From the NCBI GenBank assembly GCA_911728435.2, contig OU452200.1, positions 28,225,715 through 28,289,714 on the forward strand: 64,000 bases of DNA. The letters are read 5' to 3'. The notes beneath the pieces are model-generated. The model made no database searches, was not told where the DNA came from, and worked only from the letters and a program-made list of their open reading frames with translations. The DNA is from Apoderus coryli (Eukaryota; Arthropoda; Insecta; Coleoptera; Attelabidae). This document shows positions 22,500 to 32,693 of the stretch, in pieces (position 1 is the first letter of the stretch; each line of letters begins with the position of its first letter). A program made the position numbers and the translations under genes.

Positions 22500-24581
22500 A
22501 ACTTTTGCCACTCTGATTGAGGTATCTCCAAAACATGCATTCTGAATGCATAGCAACCGCTTCTTCAGGTGTCGAAAAACGTTGAGCTCTCAGTTTGTTT
22601 TTTACGTATACGGGAATAAACAGAAGTCATTCGGTGCCAAGTCAGGACTATACGGCGGATGACTCATCAAATCGATGTTCTGGGTGCTCAAAAATGCAGT
22701 TGTTTGAGCCAATGTGTGAGAGCTCGCATTGTCGTGGTGAAGAATGATCCGTCTTAGGTGATTGGTTTTCCTGATTTCTTGGACGACAACTGGCAAACAA
22801 ATGGTTGTGTACCACTCAGAATTGACTGTTCTGCGTTATTCTAGTGGTACACAGTAAAAAAAATCGCGTAGAATTTTACACGAAAAGTGGTCTATATAAG
22901 TCCACACCATTTCGTGTGTATTCTACACTAAGATTTGTGGTAACTACCGTCTACAATTGACACAAACCAGTGTTATACATAACACACCATATTGTGTAAA
23001 TTTTACACCAATTCGTGTTAAAAATACACAGAGCAGTGTAATCTAATTCATTTCTCCGTGTTAAATTTACACAAAACAGTGTTAAATAGAGTACACTGAG
23101 AGGTGTAATGTATTTATCTACACTAGGTATTAAGTATAAAGAGAAAAAACAACTATTGGATTTTTTTAGACTTGTTTATTATATTCAAAAACACATAAAA
23201 TATCTGAGTCATATTACAAAGCAACTTATGCAAAATATCAAAAATATACAAAATTGCAATAGTACAACTGAAACATTTCTAATTAAAAAACAACAAACTA
23301 CTTACGTAACGTTTCGTATACATTTAAGAATAGTATCTAAATAAAAACATATTTTGGAATTAGATACAACATGGCATTTTGAGTTAAATCCATAGTAACA
23401 TTATATGGTTTTTTGTACTTTAAACACTTATTGAATCACGTTTCTCAGTCTCTAATCAGTTCAACGTATTTTCTCACAAAATTTAATTGAATTTACACCT
23501 TAATATATCACTCATTTTTATTTGTTTTATAAGACGTTTTAAGTTTTAACCCTCTACGAGACTCAGTACTTAATTCTGTACATGGACGAATCATAAACAA
23601 TCTGGAACTGCGTCGGTGACGCCAGACAAAAGACACGCGCATGCGCCAACTTGGACCTATCATATTATACACTACAGGGTGTATAATCGTTCATTGTGCA
23701 GTGTAAATTTAAATATTTTTAGTGTACAAGTAATGCGAGTGGTGTATAAAATATCACAGTGTCTGAGAAAGTAACACGGAACAAGCAAATAACTTGATTT
23801 TACACTGTAGTGTGTGAAATATTATTTTACCAAATTTGATTTCGTTACTAGGCCGGCACAATACGAATAATGGTGTAGAATTGTTACACACAAGGCGTTT
23901 ACCACTCCGTCGTGTAATTATACACGGGATTTTTTTTTACTGTGTACGGTTGCGACATGTCCAGTTTTGCGAAAAACCAGACGACCCTTTGCTTGGAGGT
24001 GCCTCGTGCGCGAACAACTTTTGTTGGATTTGGCTCATCTTGAAACACCCATACAGACGACTGCTGTTTACTTTCGGGCTCATACGCGTAAATCCACGAT
24101 TCATCACCTATCACGATGTCATAGACGTGTTTCGAAGCACCGCGATCGTATTTTTTGAGCATTTCTTTCGACCAATCGACACGAGCCTTTTTTTGAGCGA
24201 TTGGCAAATTGGGTGGGATCCAACGCGAACAAATTTTTTTGACAGTCAAATGTTTATGCAATATTGAATGTATGCTGGTCCCACTAATGCCTAAGCTTGT
24301 CTCAATCTCTTGATGGGTCACACGACGATCTTGCAATATCAGTTCGCGCACAGTATCAATGGTTTTCGGAACAACAACTGATTTTGGACGACCTTCACGG
24401 AATTTGTCTTGGAGTGAACTACGACCACGATGGAATTCACCATACCATCGATAAACACTGGTCTTTGATGGAGCTTCATCGCCAAAAATTGATTAAGTTT
24501 ATCCATGCACTGTTGCTGAGTTAATCCACGTCGAAAGTTGTAAAAAATAATCGCACGAAAATGTTCACGATTTAATTCCAT
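22500..24581 (-). pseudogene. Mariner transposase pseudogene, split
   Basis: From the ATG at 24581 (MELNREHFRAIIFYNFRRGL), after a frameshift, comes the HTH part RELILQDRRVTHQEIETSLG. Then follow IAQKKARVDWSKEMLKKYD, GDESWIYAYEPESKQQS (first catalytic Asp) and WVFQDEPNPTKVVRA. The frame is cut by the inserted element, after which RRIILHHDNASSHTLAQTT (second Asp) and PPYSPDLAPNDF (third) follow at 22602-22796. The frameshifts and the insertion inactivate it, although all three DD34D aspartates survive. Confidence 0.85.
22850..23944. mobile_element. TIR element with CACAGT ends and GTGTAA sub-terminal motif array
   Basis: It is inserted in mariner copy 2. The empty site is reconstructed from the other mariner as GGTACGG, now GGTA/element/TACGG, so a TA duplication lies at 22848-22849 and 23945-23946 (a 4-bp GTAC reading is also possible). 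Terminal repeats are CACAGTAAAAAAAATC on each side. Both ends, about 250 bp each, are packed with GTGTAA/TTACAC-type words on both strands, such as AGTGTTA, TTGTGTAAATT, CACTGTAGTGTG and GTGTAATTATACACG. The interior has no convincing transposase. The ends resemble 26862-30646 and 39311-40958. Confidence 0.85.
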
Positions 24582-24891
24582 TTCTGGGCCGAGATGAATC
24601 TTTTAAGTTACTGTAAACAACACAAATAGCGCTCGTATGTCAAAACGTTCTGAGTACGTATAACCTCAAAAATGTCCAACTTTACGATAGAGCTGTCAGT
24701 TGCCAGATTGCATCACCAGGGTTGCCTAATCCCGAAATATAAACGGAAACCCTCGTATTTGGACACTAACCCGATAAGAATGAGCCGTGTGTAAAAAATA
24801 TGCACATAATGGCCTATATTTTAAGAATTGCTTGTTACATAAAGCAACAAGACAAGTTATGTTAGAAATTTGTTTCACACTACCATGCTTT

Positions 24892-24933
24892 CACCAGACG
24901 GCCGTTTCGTCGATCCACGACTCATCAGTGGTG
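24892..24933 (-). ncRNA. Hammerhead ribozyme, complete consensus
   Basis: The minus strand reads stem I CACCA, catalytic CUGAUGA, stem II GUCG/CGAC with loop UGGAU, GAAA, stem III ACGG/CCGU and H17 = C (cleavage triplet GUC), then stem I UGGUG. All core nucleotides of the type I hammerhead are present and all three helices pair. Self-cleavage of the element transcript is the expected role, as known for Penelope-like elements and retrozymes. Confidence 0.8.
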
Positions 24934-25167
24934 ATCGGCAGGCAGTGTGACCCAAATTTCCAACATTTACAAAGAGCTTATACAAGCACGAGAATTGATT
25001 GAGAGAGAGAGATGTTTTTGGCGACACCTAGCGTGAACAGGCACTATGCCAGGTGAAACACAGTTCACAAACGATGGCCGGACAAGAAGTAACAACTCCA
25101 TTATATCCTATTGCCAACACTAGATGCGCCCGAATCCCCTAGCAGGCATGTCACATTGCATGCCGAT

Positions 25168-25209
25168 CACCACTGATGAGTCGTGGATCGACGAAACGGC
25201 CCTCTGGTG
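25168..25209 (+). ncRNA. Hammerhead ribozyme, one stem III change
   Basis: It has the same core as the minus-strand copy at 24892-24933, but the stem III/cleavage segment reads CCCUC instead of CCGUC. This breaks the 15.2-16.2 pair and makes the triplet CUC. Activity is probably reduced. Confidence 0.7.
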
Positions 25210-25457
25210 AAAGCATGGTAGTGTGAAACAAATTTCCAACATAACTTAAAGTCTTGTTGCTTTATGTAACAAGCAATTCTTAAATAAAGCCTCCCTGCTA
25301 GGGGATTCGGGCGCATCTAGTGTGGGCAATAGGATATAATGGAGTTGTTACTTCTTGTCCGGCCATCGTTTGTGAACTGTGTTTCACCCGGCATATTGCC
25401 TGATCACGCTAGGTGTCGCCAAAAACATCTCTCTCTCTCAATCAAGCCTATATTTTA

Positions 25458-26377
25458 ATTATTATACCTAAGTTCAATCCAATTAAATCAAATATTACTT
25501 TTATTATTTAGTTTTACTTTTGTACCTCCATCATATAAATTTAACAGCTTAATGACACTTTTGTAGGTGATGAAATCTCACTTTATCATTGTTTGACACC
25601 GTCTTTGTTTATTTCTTCAATTCAAAATTTTCCGATGCCTATATTTCATCAACTTCTAATTTTCAGCGTCATGTTTGGTTTGAGAAAATTCACTCTATAA
25701 GAACCTGATGTGTTGATGTAGGTACCTTCCCGCATCTAGTAATGTATTTCTTAAACAAATATTTTGAAATACCTAATATAAAGTTAATGTTAGGTAGGTA
25801 CTTAAAAATATTTTCGGTGCGCCAATGGTTACCAAATACTAAACAATCTTGCGATATATTTAAAGAAAAAAATACATAGAAAATGAATATGTTCGGAATC
25901 CAATTCGGGACCTCCCAACTTAACCTAACCTAATCTTTAATTAAAAAAAAAAACTAAAATATCTCGAAAACGAAAAGAGATCTAGAATATTGGTTTTATG
26001 TATAATAGATTGTTGCACTCATTGATGATGAAATATTTCAGCGAAAAGTCGGTTGCTAAAATCTATTTTTTAAAACTTTTTTAAACACACCACCCTGTAT
26101 GTACCTATACAAACTATTTTTGTTAACCAAAAGTATGACAAGGTTTTATGTTTTAGTTACTTAAGTATCGTTACATTTTGGAATGTTGGTGACATATTTT
26201 TTTGCGTTAATATTTTGCATGTTTTTATTAAATTAGCATGTTTGGATAAATTATGCGAAAAATACAGTTTTAACAGTTTATACTACAACATATTATGTTA
26301 TTACGTATCATATAACAGATGGGTTTAAAATTAGGTAGTGTTTTAACTAATTCGATAGTAAAATTTATTCAACAACG
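25458..26377. other. AT-rich intergenic stretch
   Basis: No gene was recognised. An isolated CACCCTGTATGTACCTAT near 26092 looks like the end of a TACAGGGTG-type repeat without a visible partner. Confidence 0.35.
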
Positions 26378-26671
26378 CTATAGAATTCCTGGTCTTTCGG
26401 ATTTATGGGGTGCAAAATGACCTCTAAGAGGTAAGTCAATATATGCACCACAAAACTGAATACAATATATGGTATCTTCGACACCACGTACAGGTGTTTC
26501 ATTACATTCTCGTTCAACTTTTGAATAAACCCAATCTAATTGCTCCGTAATATTAACCGAACCGAACTGAAGGTTTTTTAGTTTTGTCGCCCAATTAGAT
26601 CGAATTAGTAACCCCAACCTGTGCCCATGCTGCTTCCACCTCCAAACAATACAGCAGGGAGGCAAAAACAA
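26378..26671 (-). CDS. Unassigned 97-codon ORF
   Basis: It encodes a cysteine-containing segment RECNETPVRGVEDTIYCIQF, CGAYIDLPLRGHF and ends PGIL. No family is recognised. The codon content is less AT-biased than its surroundings, so it could be a degenerate exon or transposon piece just outside the element at 26862. No splice or signal evidence supports a gene model. Confidence 0.2.
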   Translation of the reverse strand: MFLPPCCIVWRWKQHGHRLGLLIRSNWATKLKNLQFGSVNITEQLDWVYSKVERECNETPVRGVEDTIYCIQFCGAYIDLPLRGHFAPHKSERPGIL

Positions 26672-27275
26672 GCATTTCCTTTGTCAAAAACCCATATATA
26701 TATATTATTGATACTAATTGTCATAAAAAAACACTTACAAATAAAATTAAAGTAACGAAATAATAAGAAGGATCTGTTCAAAATGCAGCTCAAACGCATA
26801 TTATTAAAGTGTATTCTTCAACGCTGGGAGAGGTGTGTGCGGGAAACAGTGGGGGTATGTACACTGTAAAAAGAAATCGTGTAAAATTACAGCAAATTAA
26901 ATTGGTTACCGGATGCCAACGGCGATGGATGTGAAATCGCTTCTCTAATGTAAATTGACAAAAGTGTGTAAAACATATGTACTAAAAAATCTGTAAAATT
27001 CCAGACTATTTCGTTGGATAGGTACAGTGTGTATGCGTGTGAACATATATGCCTTTCCATTAATATGTTTCTAAAAAAACATTAACATTACACCACAAAA
27101 TGTGATTGTGTTGTGTAATTACATTTTTGTTTTAAAACCACAGCACGATTATTGGAAAACCCCAATTACAGTTTTTGTGAATTGACATCGGCTAATCATT
27201 TTACTGGAAAATTTTCGCCAACGGTCATTTACTTTTACACAAGCCACCGTTGGATTATGTAGTAGTACGCATGCT

Positions 27276-27772
27276 TACAGGGTGATTCCTAAATTGATGA
27301 AGATATTAAAATAAATAACATAAATAACATTTTCATATAACTTTTTTTAAAAATCTGAAAAATAAGTAACATTCATTTATTACAAAATGTGCCAAATAGG
27401 ACGGTATTTGACACATTTTGTTTTGTCAACTTAAATAATATTATTAATAATATTTATGTTAGGTGCATTTTGTAAGAATTTAAAGATGAATGTAACTCGC
27501 TTATTTTTCAAATTTTTTGAAAAACATTATTTGAAAATGTTGTTTATTTTAACGTTTTAGGTAGTTAAAAACAACTTAAACTTAAAAAGCACCATCTATA
27601 GTCGCGAATATCAATTTTCCAATAAGTTGTTAATTTATCAATTTAAGAAGAAGAAAAAACCGGTACTTATCTACCAATAATTAAAAACATGTTTATAGGA
27701 TAATAAATATAATTTTGACCTACAAATTTTAAGACCTTAAAATATTTGTACTCAGTTGAGAAACACCCTGTA
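27276..27772. mobile_element. MITE with TACAGGGTG termini
   Basis: Ends are TACAGGGTG at 27276 and CACCCTGTA at 27764-27772. The interior folds: ATAACATTTTCATATAACTT and TGAAAAATAAGTAACATTCA near 27320-27375 pair with their complements near 27485-27560. There is no ORF. Confidence 0.65.
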
Positions 27773-28476
27773 GAAATGAAACGACAAACATACATAATTA
27801 TCATATCAATTAGGTCTTCTAAACCTATATACCTAATAGCTTTCTTGGCTTTAGACATTAAAAAAAAAATTAAATTTAATAATTCTCCGACAAAACTGAC
27901 TCTAAATAAAACTTTCTTCTTTGAGCACTAACAACACCATCGTCGCGTCGGTGATTTCTGTACCGTCTTTCTCCTAAACAAGATTTGATCCATTCAAACT
28001 CATTTTTAGGATACTAGAACATAAAACATTTTGTTAATTAATAAATCCCCCAGTTTATTTAATTGGAGCTACCTGCAGAAGAATATTTTCTGTTTCCTTT
28101 AGAAATTCAAACTTCTTATGGTCGCATTTCCTTGACTAAACTTTGAATAGGGCCATTTTTATTTTATTTTTCTAATTTTCTGAAACAACAGAACAGCTAG
28201 TACAGAGATTCGGTACCATAGAAAACTTAAATCAAGTTATGTTTTCAGGATGTTAAATTTGAAAAAAGGAACGAATTTTATTTATACTAAAATTATTAGT
28301 CTCGAAAGAGCAATCATTTAACAAGCACGTTAACGTTATACCTATTTTAGTAATGTCTTTTTCTTGAACCTTGTTACAGTTTTTTATTTCTTTTTCTTTC
28401 TTGGGGTTAAGGTTCTTCTAAGCAAAAAAATTTTTTTTTTTTCCTCTTGAAATATGTTTATTTCAATGTCACCCAC

Positions 28477-28512
28477 GTACAACGTTTCGGCTCATTAGCC
28501 TTCCTCAGGTAC
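28477..28512 (-). ncRNA. Hammerhead motif in left Penelope terminal repeat
   Basis: The minus strand has stem I GUAC, CUGAGGA, stem II GGCU/AGCC with loop AAUG, GAAA, a minimal stem III AC/GU with H17 = U, and stem I GUAC. Minimal stem III is typical of PLE hammerheads, which are thought to act as dimers. Confidence 0.7.
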
Positions 28513-28694
28513 ATCTCTTTCTAAAAAAAAAATTTTTTTTTTTTTGTTTTTTGTACAGAATTAAAACTAACAAGTAAGTGGTACATGTACACTACATCAC
28601 AACAACATTCAGTGTAAATAGGTAATATATAAAACACATACACAATTACATATAATACTTATTCTTAAATTATTTTCTATTTTGAAATTTTTTT

Positions 28695-29489
28695 TTGTTT
28701 TTACCTTACCAACATCGCATGGTTCTATGGAATATACCACTTTTAGTGGGTATTTTGTTTGAATTAAAATTTTTGTTCATTGTTGAACGTTACACAAATT
28801 TTCTCTCAAACCACCCCTTTAATCAAAAAAAAAGTGTTGTAATAGGATTGGCTGACAGGGCTATTAAACTTACCGATCCTGAGTATAGAACAGAAACACT
28901 AAACAAAGCCAAGTCTGCATTATATAAGAACAACTACCCAAAACAACTTGTAGAAAAAATAGTCAAAAAACGCATTCACAAATTCTACAATGACAATATC
29001 ACCAACCATAATAAAACTAACACAGCCAAAAAGTATGCTTCACTACCGTATATACATGGTCTATCAGAAAATCTCAGCAATAAATTAAAAAAACATAACA
29101 TAACAGTCTGTCACAAAAACACAAATACATTGAAGACTTCAATATACACAAAGCTGAAATCTAAAACACCAATATTGAAGAATACCCATGTAGTATACAG
29201 CATACCATGCAAAGACTGTAATGCTACATACATCGGACAAACAAAACAATACTTAGAAAAAAGGTTGGCTAATCACAAAAACCCTAACTCAGGACAAACA
29301 GCACTGAAGAAACATTCCCAATCACACAACCATCAATTTGACTTTGACAGTACCACAATACTAACAAAAGAACATGACAGACGAAAAAGAGAAATATTGG
29401 AGATGATTCACATAAAAAAAAACACGAACAGCATTAATGATAGAACAGACATACAATTTCTTAGCCAAATTTATAATAATATCATATAA
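28695..29489 (+). CDS. Penelope-like RT C-terminus plus GIY-YIG endonuclease (truncated)
   Basis: The open frame of 264 codons starts inside the left terminal repeat: the first 29 residues are pLTR-encoded, and the same peptide is read on the minus strand of the right repeat. From residue 38 (SNHPFNQKKSVVIGLADRAI) it matches the region C-terminal to the Penelope RT. The endonuclease has VVYSI (166-170), PCKDC (171-175), YIGQT (179-183), R190 and H194, and a later KHSQSHNH (206-213) that fits the C-C-H-H finger of Penelope nucleases. The RT palm with its catalytic aspartates is absent, so it cannot retrotranspose alone. Intact families are about three times longer. Confidence 0.85.
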   Translation: MFLPYQHRMVLWNIPLLVGILFELKFLFIVERYTNFLSNHPFNQKKSVVIGLADRAIKLTDPEYRTETLNKAKSALYKNNYPKQLVEKIVKKRIHKFYNDNITNHNKTNTAKKYASLPYIHGLSENLSNKLKKHNITVCHKNTNTLKTSIYTKLKSKTPILKNTHVVYSIPCKDCNATYIGQTKQYLEKRLANHKNPNSGQTALKKHSQSHNHQFDFDSTTILTKEHDRRKREILEMIHIKKNTNSINDRTDIQFLSQIYNNII

Positions 29490-29967
29490 TATGGCACACT
29501 GGCAATCAACAACTAATAAAAAATGTAAATGTATGTCCTCTAATTTAATAAGTAAAAAACATCACTATCCATAAAACAAAAAAAAAACTTCTAATACATC
29601 CCTCGTAAACGATGTGGTAGTTGGCTGATAAAGTGGTAAAATAAAATATATAAAAGGAAAAAAAAACTCCAACTGATACCTAGGTGTGTATACCAATCAA
29701 TGAACAAAAATTTTAATTCAAACAAAATACCCACTAAAAGTGGTATATTCCATAGAACCATGCGATGTTGGTAAGGTAAAAACAAAAAAAAATTTCAAAA
29801 TAGAAAATAATTTAAGAATAAGTATTATATGTAATTGTGTATGTGTTTTATATATTACCTATTTACACTGAATGTTGTTGTGATGTAGTGTACATGTACC
29901 ACTTACTTGTTAGTTTTAATTCTGTACAAAAAACAAAAAAAAAAAAATTTTTTTTTTAGAAAGAGAT

Positions 29968-30003
29968 GTACCTGAGGAAGGCTAATGAGCCGAAACGTTG
30001 TAC
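29968..30003 (+). ncRNA. Hammerhead motif in right Penelope terminal repeat
   Basis: This is the mirror copy of the motif at 28477-28512, identical in core and helices, and read in the same direction as the endonuclease ORF. Confidence 0.7.
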
Positions 30004-31102
30004 GTGGGTGACATTGAAATAAACATATTTCAAGAGGAAAAAAAAAAAATTTTTTTGCTTAGAAGAACCTTAACCCCAAGAAAGAAAAAGAAATAAAAAA
30101 GTTATACCTATTGAATTAATTACTTATCTTTGTTTACTAGTGCGAGTAACGCGATGAATCCTCAGTATATGGGATTTAAAAGCAAAGTAATTTTTAAACG
30201 GCATTGAATTCCAACGTAATCTGGTACTTACTGCACTTATTATAATCTCCAGAAAAATGTAAATCGGCCAACAGGGGTGATAGATAACGCACTTCAACAC
30301 ACCCAAACAAAATCTGACCCGGCATATGCCGACACCTGAAGCATGCATAACGGCATATGACGCAATGCTTTCCAAAGATTACAGTAGCCCTCGATGTGAT
30401 ATCGCTTGAAATTTACTTTAAATTCACAGCAAAATGCAAATCAGCTGTGAATTTACAGATATATAGGTATTTTATATGTGAAAACGCATTTTTATCTGTA
30501 ATATATATCTAAATATACATTATGATGTATTTTTAATGCAATTTTACCAATAATTCTAATTTCACAGATTGAATGTGAACTTTTACTGCAGTTTTACATA
30601 TGTATAGTTGCAATCATAGTGTAAATTCCCCCGACTTTTTACAGTGTATAGTGCTGTACATATACTTCTAATGTGGATCAACTGGAATCGTAAAGACTTG
30701 TAACAGAAGCCTACAATGTGATGCAATGCAACATTATTAACAACATTCTTATAATTTTTGGCGGATCTGCCTGCAGCTCCAGCCGCCCTTGTCCTTGGAT
30801 ATTAAAACCAATTTCAAATAAAAATTTAACGAATCTTTGTCTATAGTAAAAATATTTTTCATTAATGAACTAAAAATTTGATAATGGGTAGGCTAAATAA
30901 GTATTGTTAAATCAAGACTACATTTCTTTTTACTGATATGTGTTGATATATGCAAGACATAATAGGGCTGATTTATACAAATTTTTAAAAAAGTGAGAAT
31001 TATATCTGGATATATTCCGATGTTTCGGAAATACAGTTACATTATCAAAATTAATAAATTAATTTTGACCTTATTGTTTTATAATAAGAACGACTAGACA
31101 AG

Positions 31103-31141
31103 GCCCTGAAGAAGTCTATGTTTAATAGACGAAACGTTGGC
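31103..31141 (+). ncRNA. Hammerhead motif, solo copy
   Basis: It has stem I GCC, CUGAAGA, stem II GUCUA/UAGAC with a 7-nt loop, GAAA, minimal stem III AC/GU, H17 = U and stem I GGC. The core fits CUGANGA...GAAA. There is no coding PLE sequence nearby; it is probably a remnant terminal repeat. Confidence 0.65.
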
Positions 31142-32405
31142 TAAAGTTTAGGTTTTTTATTTTTGTCCTATACCGACAATTCATGTTTTGAGATATTATT
31201 CAATATTTTGCTTTGGTTTACAGATTCTGTTCAAATTTCATAACTTAGAAAAATTCACGATATTAATATACAAGTTTTATAGGTAAAATATTTCTAAGTT
31301 CCTATCTCGGGACGAGCAAAATAGTGTTTTTTGCCTGTGTTTTGTATAGTAAAGAATTATAAATTTACACTTTATTATAAATTCAAATATTTGAAATTAT
31401 TCTTAATACTAATTAAAATTTTATGCAAAATTTAGAATTTTATTGTTTTCAATAATTTGGTTAATTCAATTACATAAAATTGTTTCTTTATCAAAATTTA
31501 CTCGGGTGTAAGTTTTTCCACATAATACTTGCATTCACTTTTAACTGCATTTATATATATAGGGTGCACTTATAAAATTGCCAATAATTTTAAATATAAA
31601 ATCATTATTATTTTAATGTATTTTGATTTTCTTATTCATTCGTATAATTTAAAATTTACTGGGAATACTGTCCAAGGTTCATGAAAATTAATTTCACTGT
31701 GTCGGATCTATTACGGAAAACCCATCCTCAGGGTCTAACTTTAAAGCGCAAATAGTTTCGAAAGCAAGGGCCTTACGGAAACATTTTATAGATCATTTTA
31801 GTTTAGAGAAATTCAATGACGCTTTCTTGAATTTTTGCAAATATATCTGGGACACCCTGTATATATGTTATATGGTGCTGGTAGTGTACAAAATGTAATA
31901 ATCAAAATTTTCTGCATACCTATGTTGGCAAGCCTGTTTCTTGGTATTACCAACATATAATATACAGATGCATTCCATTTGTGGATCCTGCATATATTAT
32001 ATTCTATAACTATTAGTACCCACCGAATTGCTTGAAGCAATGTGTTGTCTGATATATTTTTATAATAACTGTATCTGATTTTTTCAAATATGGTCTAAAA
32101 TGTAAAAAAAAAATAAACTTCGTATGAATATATGTAGGTAAACGAACTTCTAAATGATTTATAGCAAAATTATTCTGAAATAATAGTTGAAAGAATGAGT
32201 GGTCTTTTTTTATGTAAATTTATGATGTAATATTTCTTAAAATTTATTAGACTGTAGACTGATAACCGAAAGAAAAAAAATGTTTATAAATTAATTTACT
32301 TTATCTAAGCACAAATTCGAAATATTTACATTTTAAATATATTAGTTATATGATAGTAAAAATATTTAGTCTTATTTTTTAGTCAACTGAAACGTAATAC
32401 GACAG
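31142..32405. other. Upstream flank of the ACE gene
   Basis: Very AT-rich, with no ORF of interest. A CACCCTGTATATATG end-like motif near 31853 suggests an old repeat border. Confidence 0.35.
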
Positions 32406-32413
32406 TATAAATA
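32406..32413 (+). promoter_or_regulatory. Candidate TATA box (TATAAATA) of ACE gene
   Basis: It lies 80-87 bp upstream of the ATG, with an initiator-like TCAAAT about 25 bp downstream (near 32431). A competing reading is that TTTACTTTTTTTTTAG ending at 32484 is a splice acceptor of a non-coding leader exon, which would put the true promoter further upstream. Confidence 0.4.
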
Positions 32414-32492
32414 TAAACATTGTTATAACTTCAAATTTAACAAGCAATTTTGTGTCAAAATACAGTTTTGTTTACTTTTTTTTAGTGGGAAA

Positions 32493-32693
32493 ATGCAAAA
32501 AATATTCTTGTTAACTTTGTTCTTATGTACACCACTATTTCATACCAAAGATCCAAATATTGAAGAAGAAGAATTGGAAGCTAGAAATTTTTTGACGGCG
32601 CTAAATAAAAAGACTGAAGAGAATGATAATAAGTTAGCTCTAGCGGAATGGGCATATGCATCAAATTTAACTGACGAAAATTTAAAGCACAAG
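32493..32693 (+). CDS. Ance: ACE exon 1
   Basis: 67 codons: signal peptide and the first helix ([20 protein letters not shown], then [17 protein letters not shown]). It ends AAG before donor GTATGT, phase 0. The tandem paralogue's exon 1 ends at the equivalent residue. Confidence 0.93.

Larger units (their letters stand above)
22367..24755 (-). mobile_element. Mariner element interrupted by a 1.1-kb TIR insertion
   Basis: TIRs CGAGGGTTGCC (left) and its complement CGGAAACCCTCG (right) are flanked by TA at 22365-22366 and 24756-24757. Without the insert at 22850-23944 the element would be about 1.29 kb, the normal mariner length. Unlike the copy at 8362-9473, it keeps the region with the later catalytic aspartates. 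Confidence 0.9.
24824..25445. mobile_element. Hammerhead-bearing foldback retroelement
   Basis: It is flanked by a 12-bp direct repeat GCCTATATTTTA at 24812-24823 and 25446-25457. Two modules alternate in inverted order: A' (24824-about 24960), B (about 24999-25146), A (25147-25290), B' (25291-25445). Each A module holds a hammerhead core. B contains TTTTTGGCGACACCTAGCG and GATGGCCGGACAAGAAG. A related copy is at 50945-51201. There is no ORF of note, so it is non-autonomous. The long direct repeat points to retrotransposition rather than to cut-and-paste at TA. Confidence 0.8.
28348..30100 (+). mobile_element. Penelope-like element with inverted terminal repeats
   Basis: Two 402-bp inverted repeats (28381-28782 and 29698-30099) flank a truncated ORF with a GIY-YIG endonuclease. 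A 12-bp direct repeat GTTATACCTATT (28336-28347 and 30101-30112) borders the whole unit. On the left a 33-nt tail (28348-28380) lies between the direct repeat and the inverted repeat. Inverted 'pLTRs' and a one-sided tail of this size are hallmarks described for Penelope elements. Each repeat carries a hammerhead. The arms are nearly identical, which suggests a recent insertion. Confidence 0.9.
26862..30646. mobile_element. CACTGT-ended TIR element with nested insertions
   Basis: The termini are CACTGTAAAAAG on both sides, flanked by TA (26860-26861, 30647-30648). Sub-terminal GTGTAA/TTACAC words occur near both ends (for example CGTGTAAAATTACAG at the left, GTGTAAATTCCC at the right). The interior contains a MITE (27276-27772) and a Penelope-like element (28348-30100). 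Removing both leaves roughly 1.5 kb, comparable with 22850-23944. Confidence 0.6.

Noticed and set aside
23108..23344. 78-codon ORF inside the CACAGT element as its transposase
   Set aside because: Low-complexity Lys/Ile/Asn-rich reading with no DDE or DNA-binding motif.
24787..25002. 71-codon ORF over the hammerhead element
   Set aside because: The ORF crosses the direct repeat and the ribozyme on the antisense strand; the RNA-level structure explains the sequence better.
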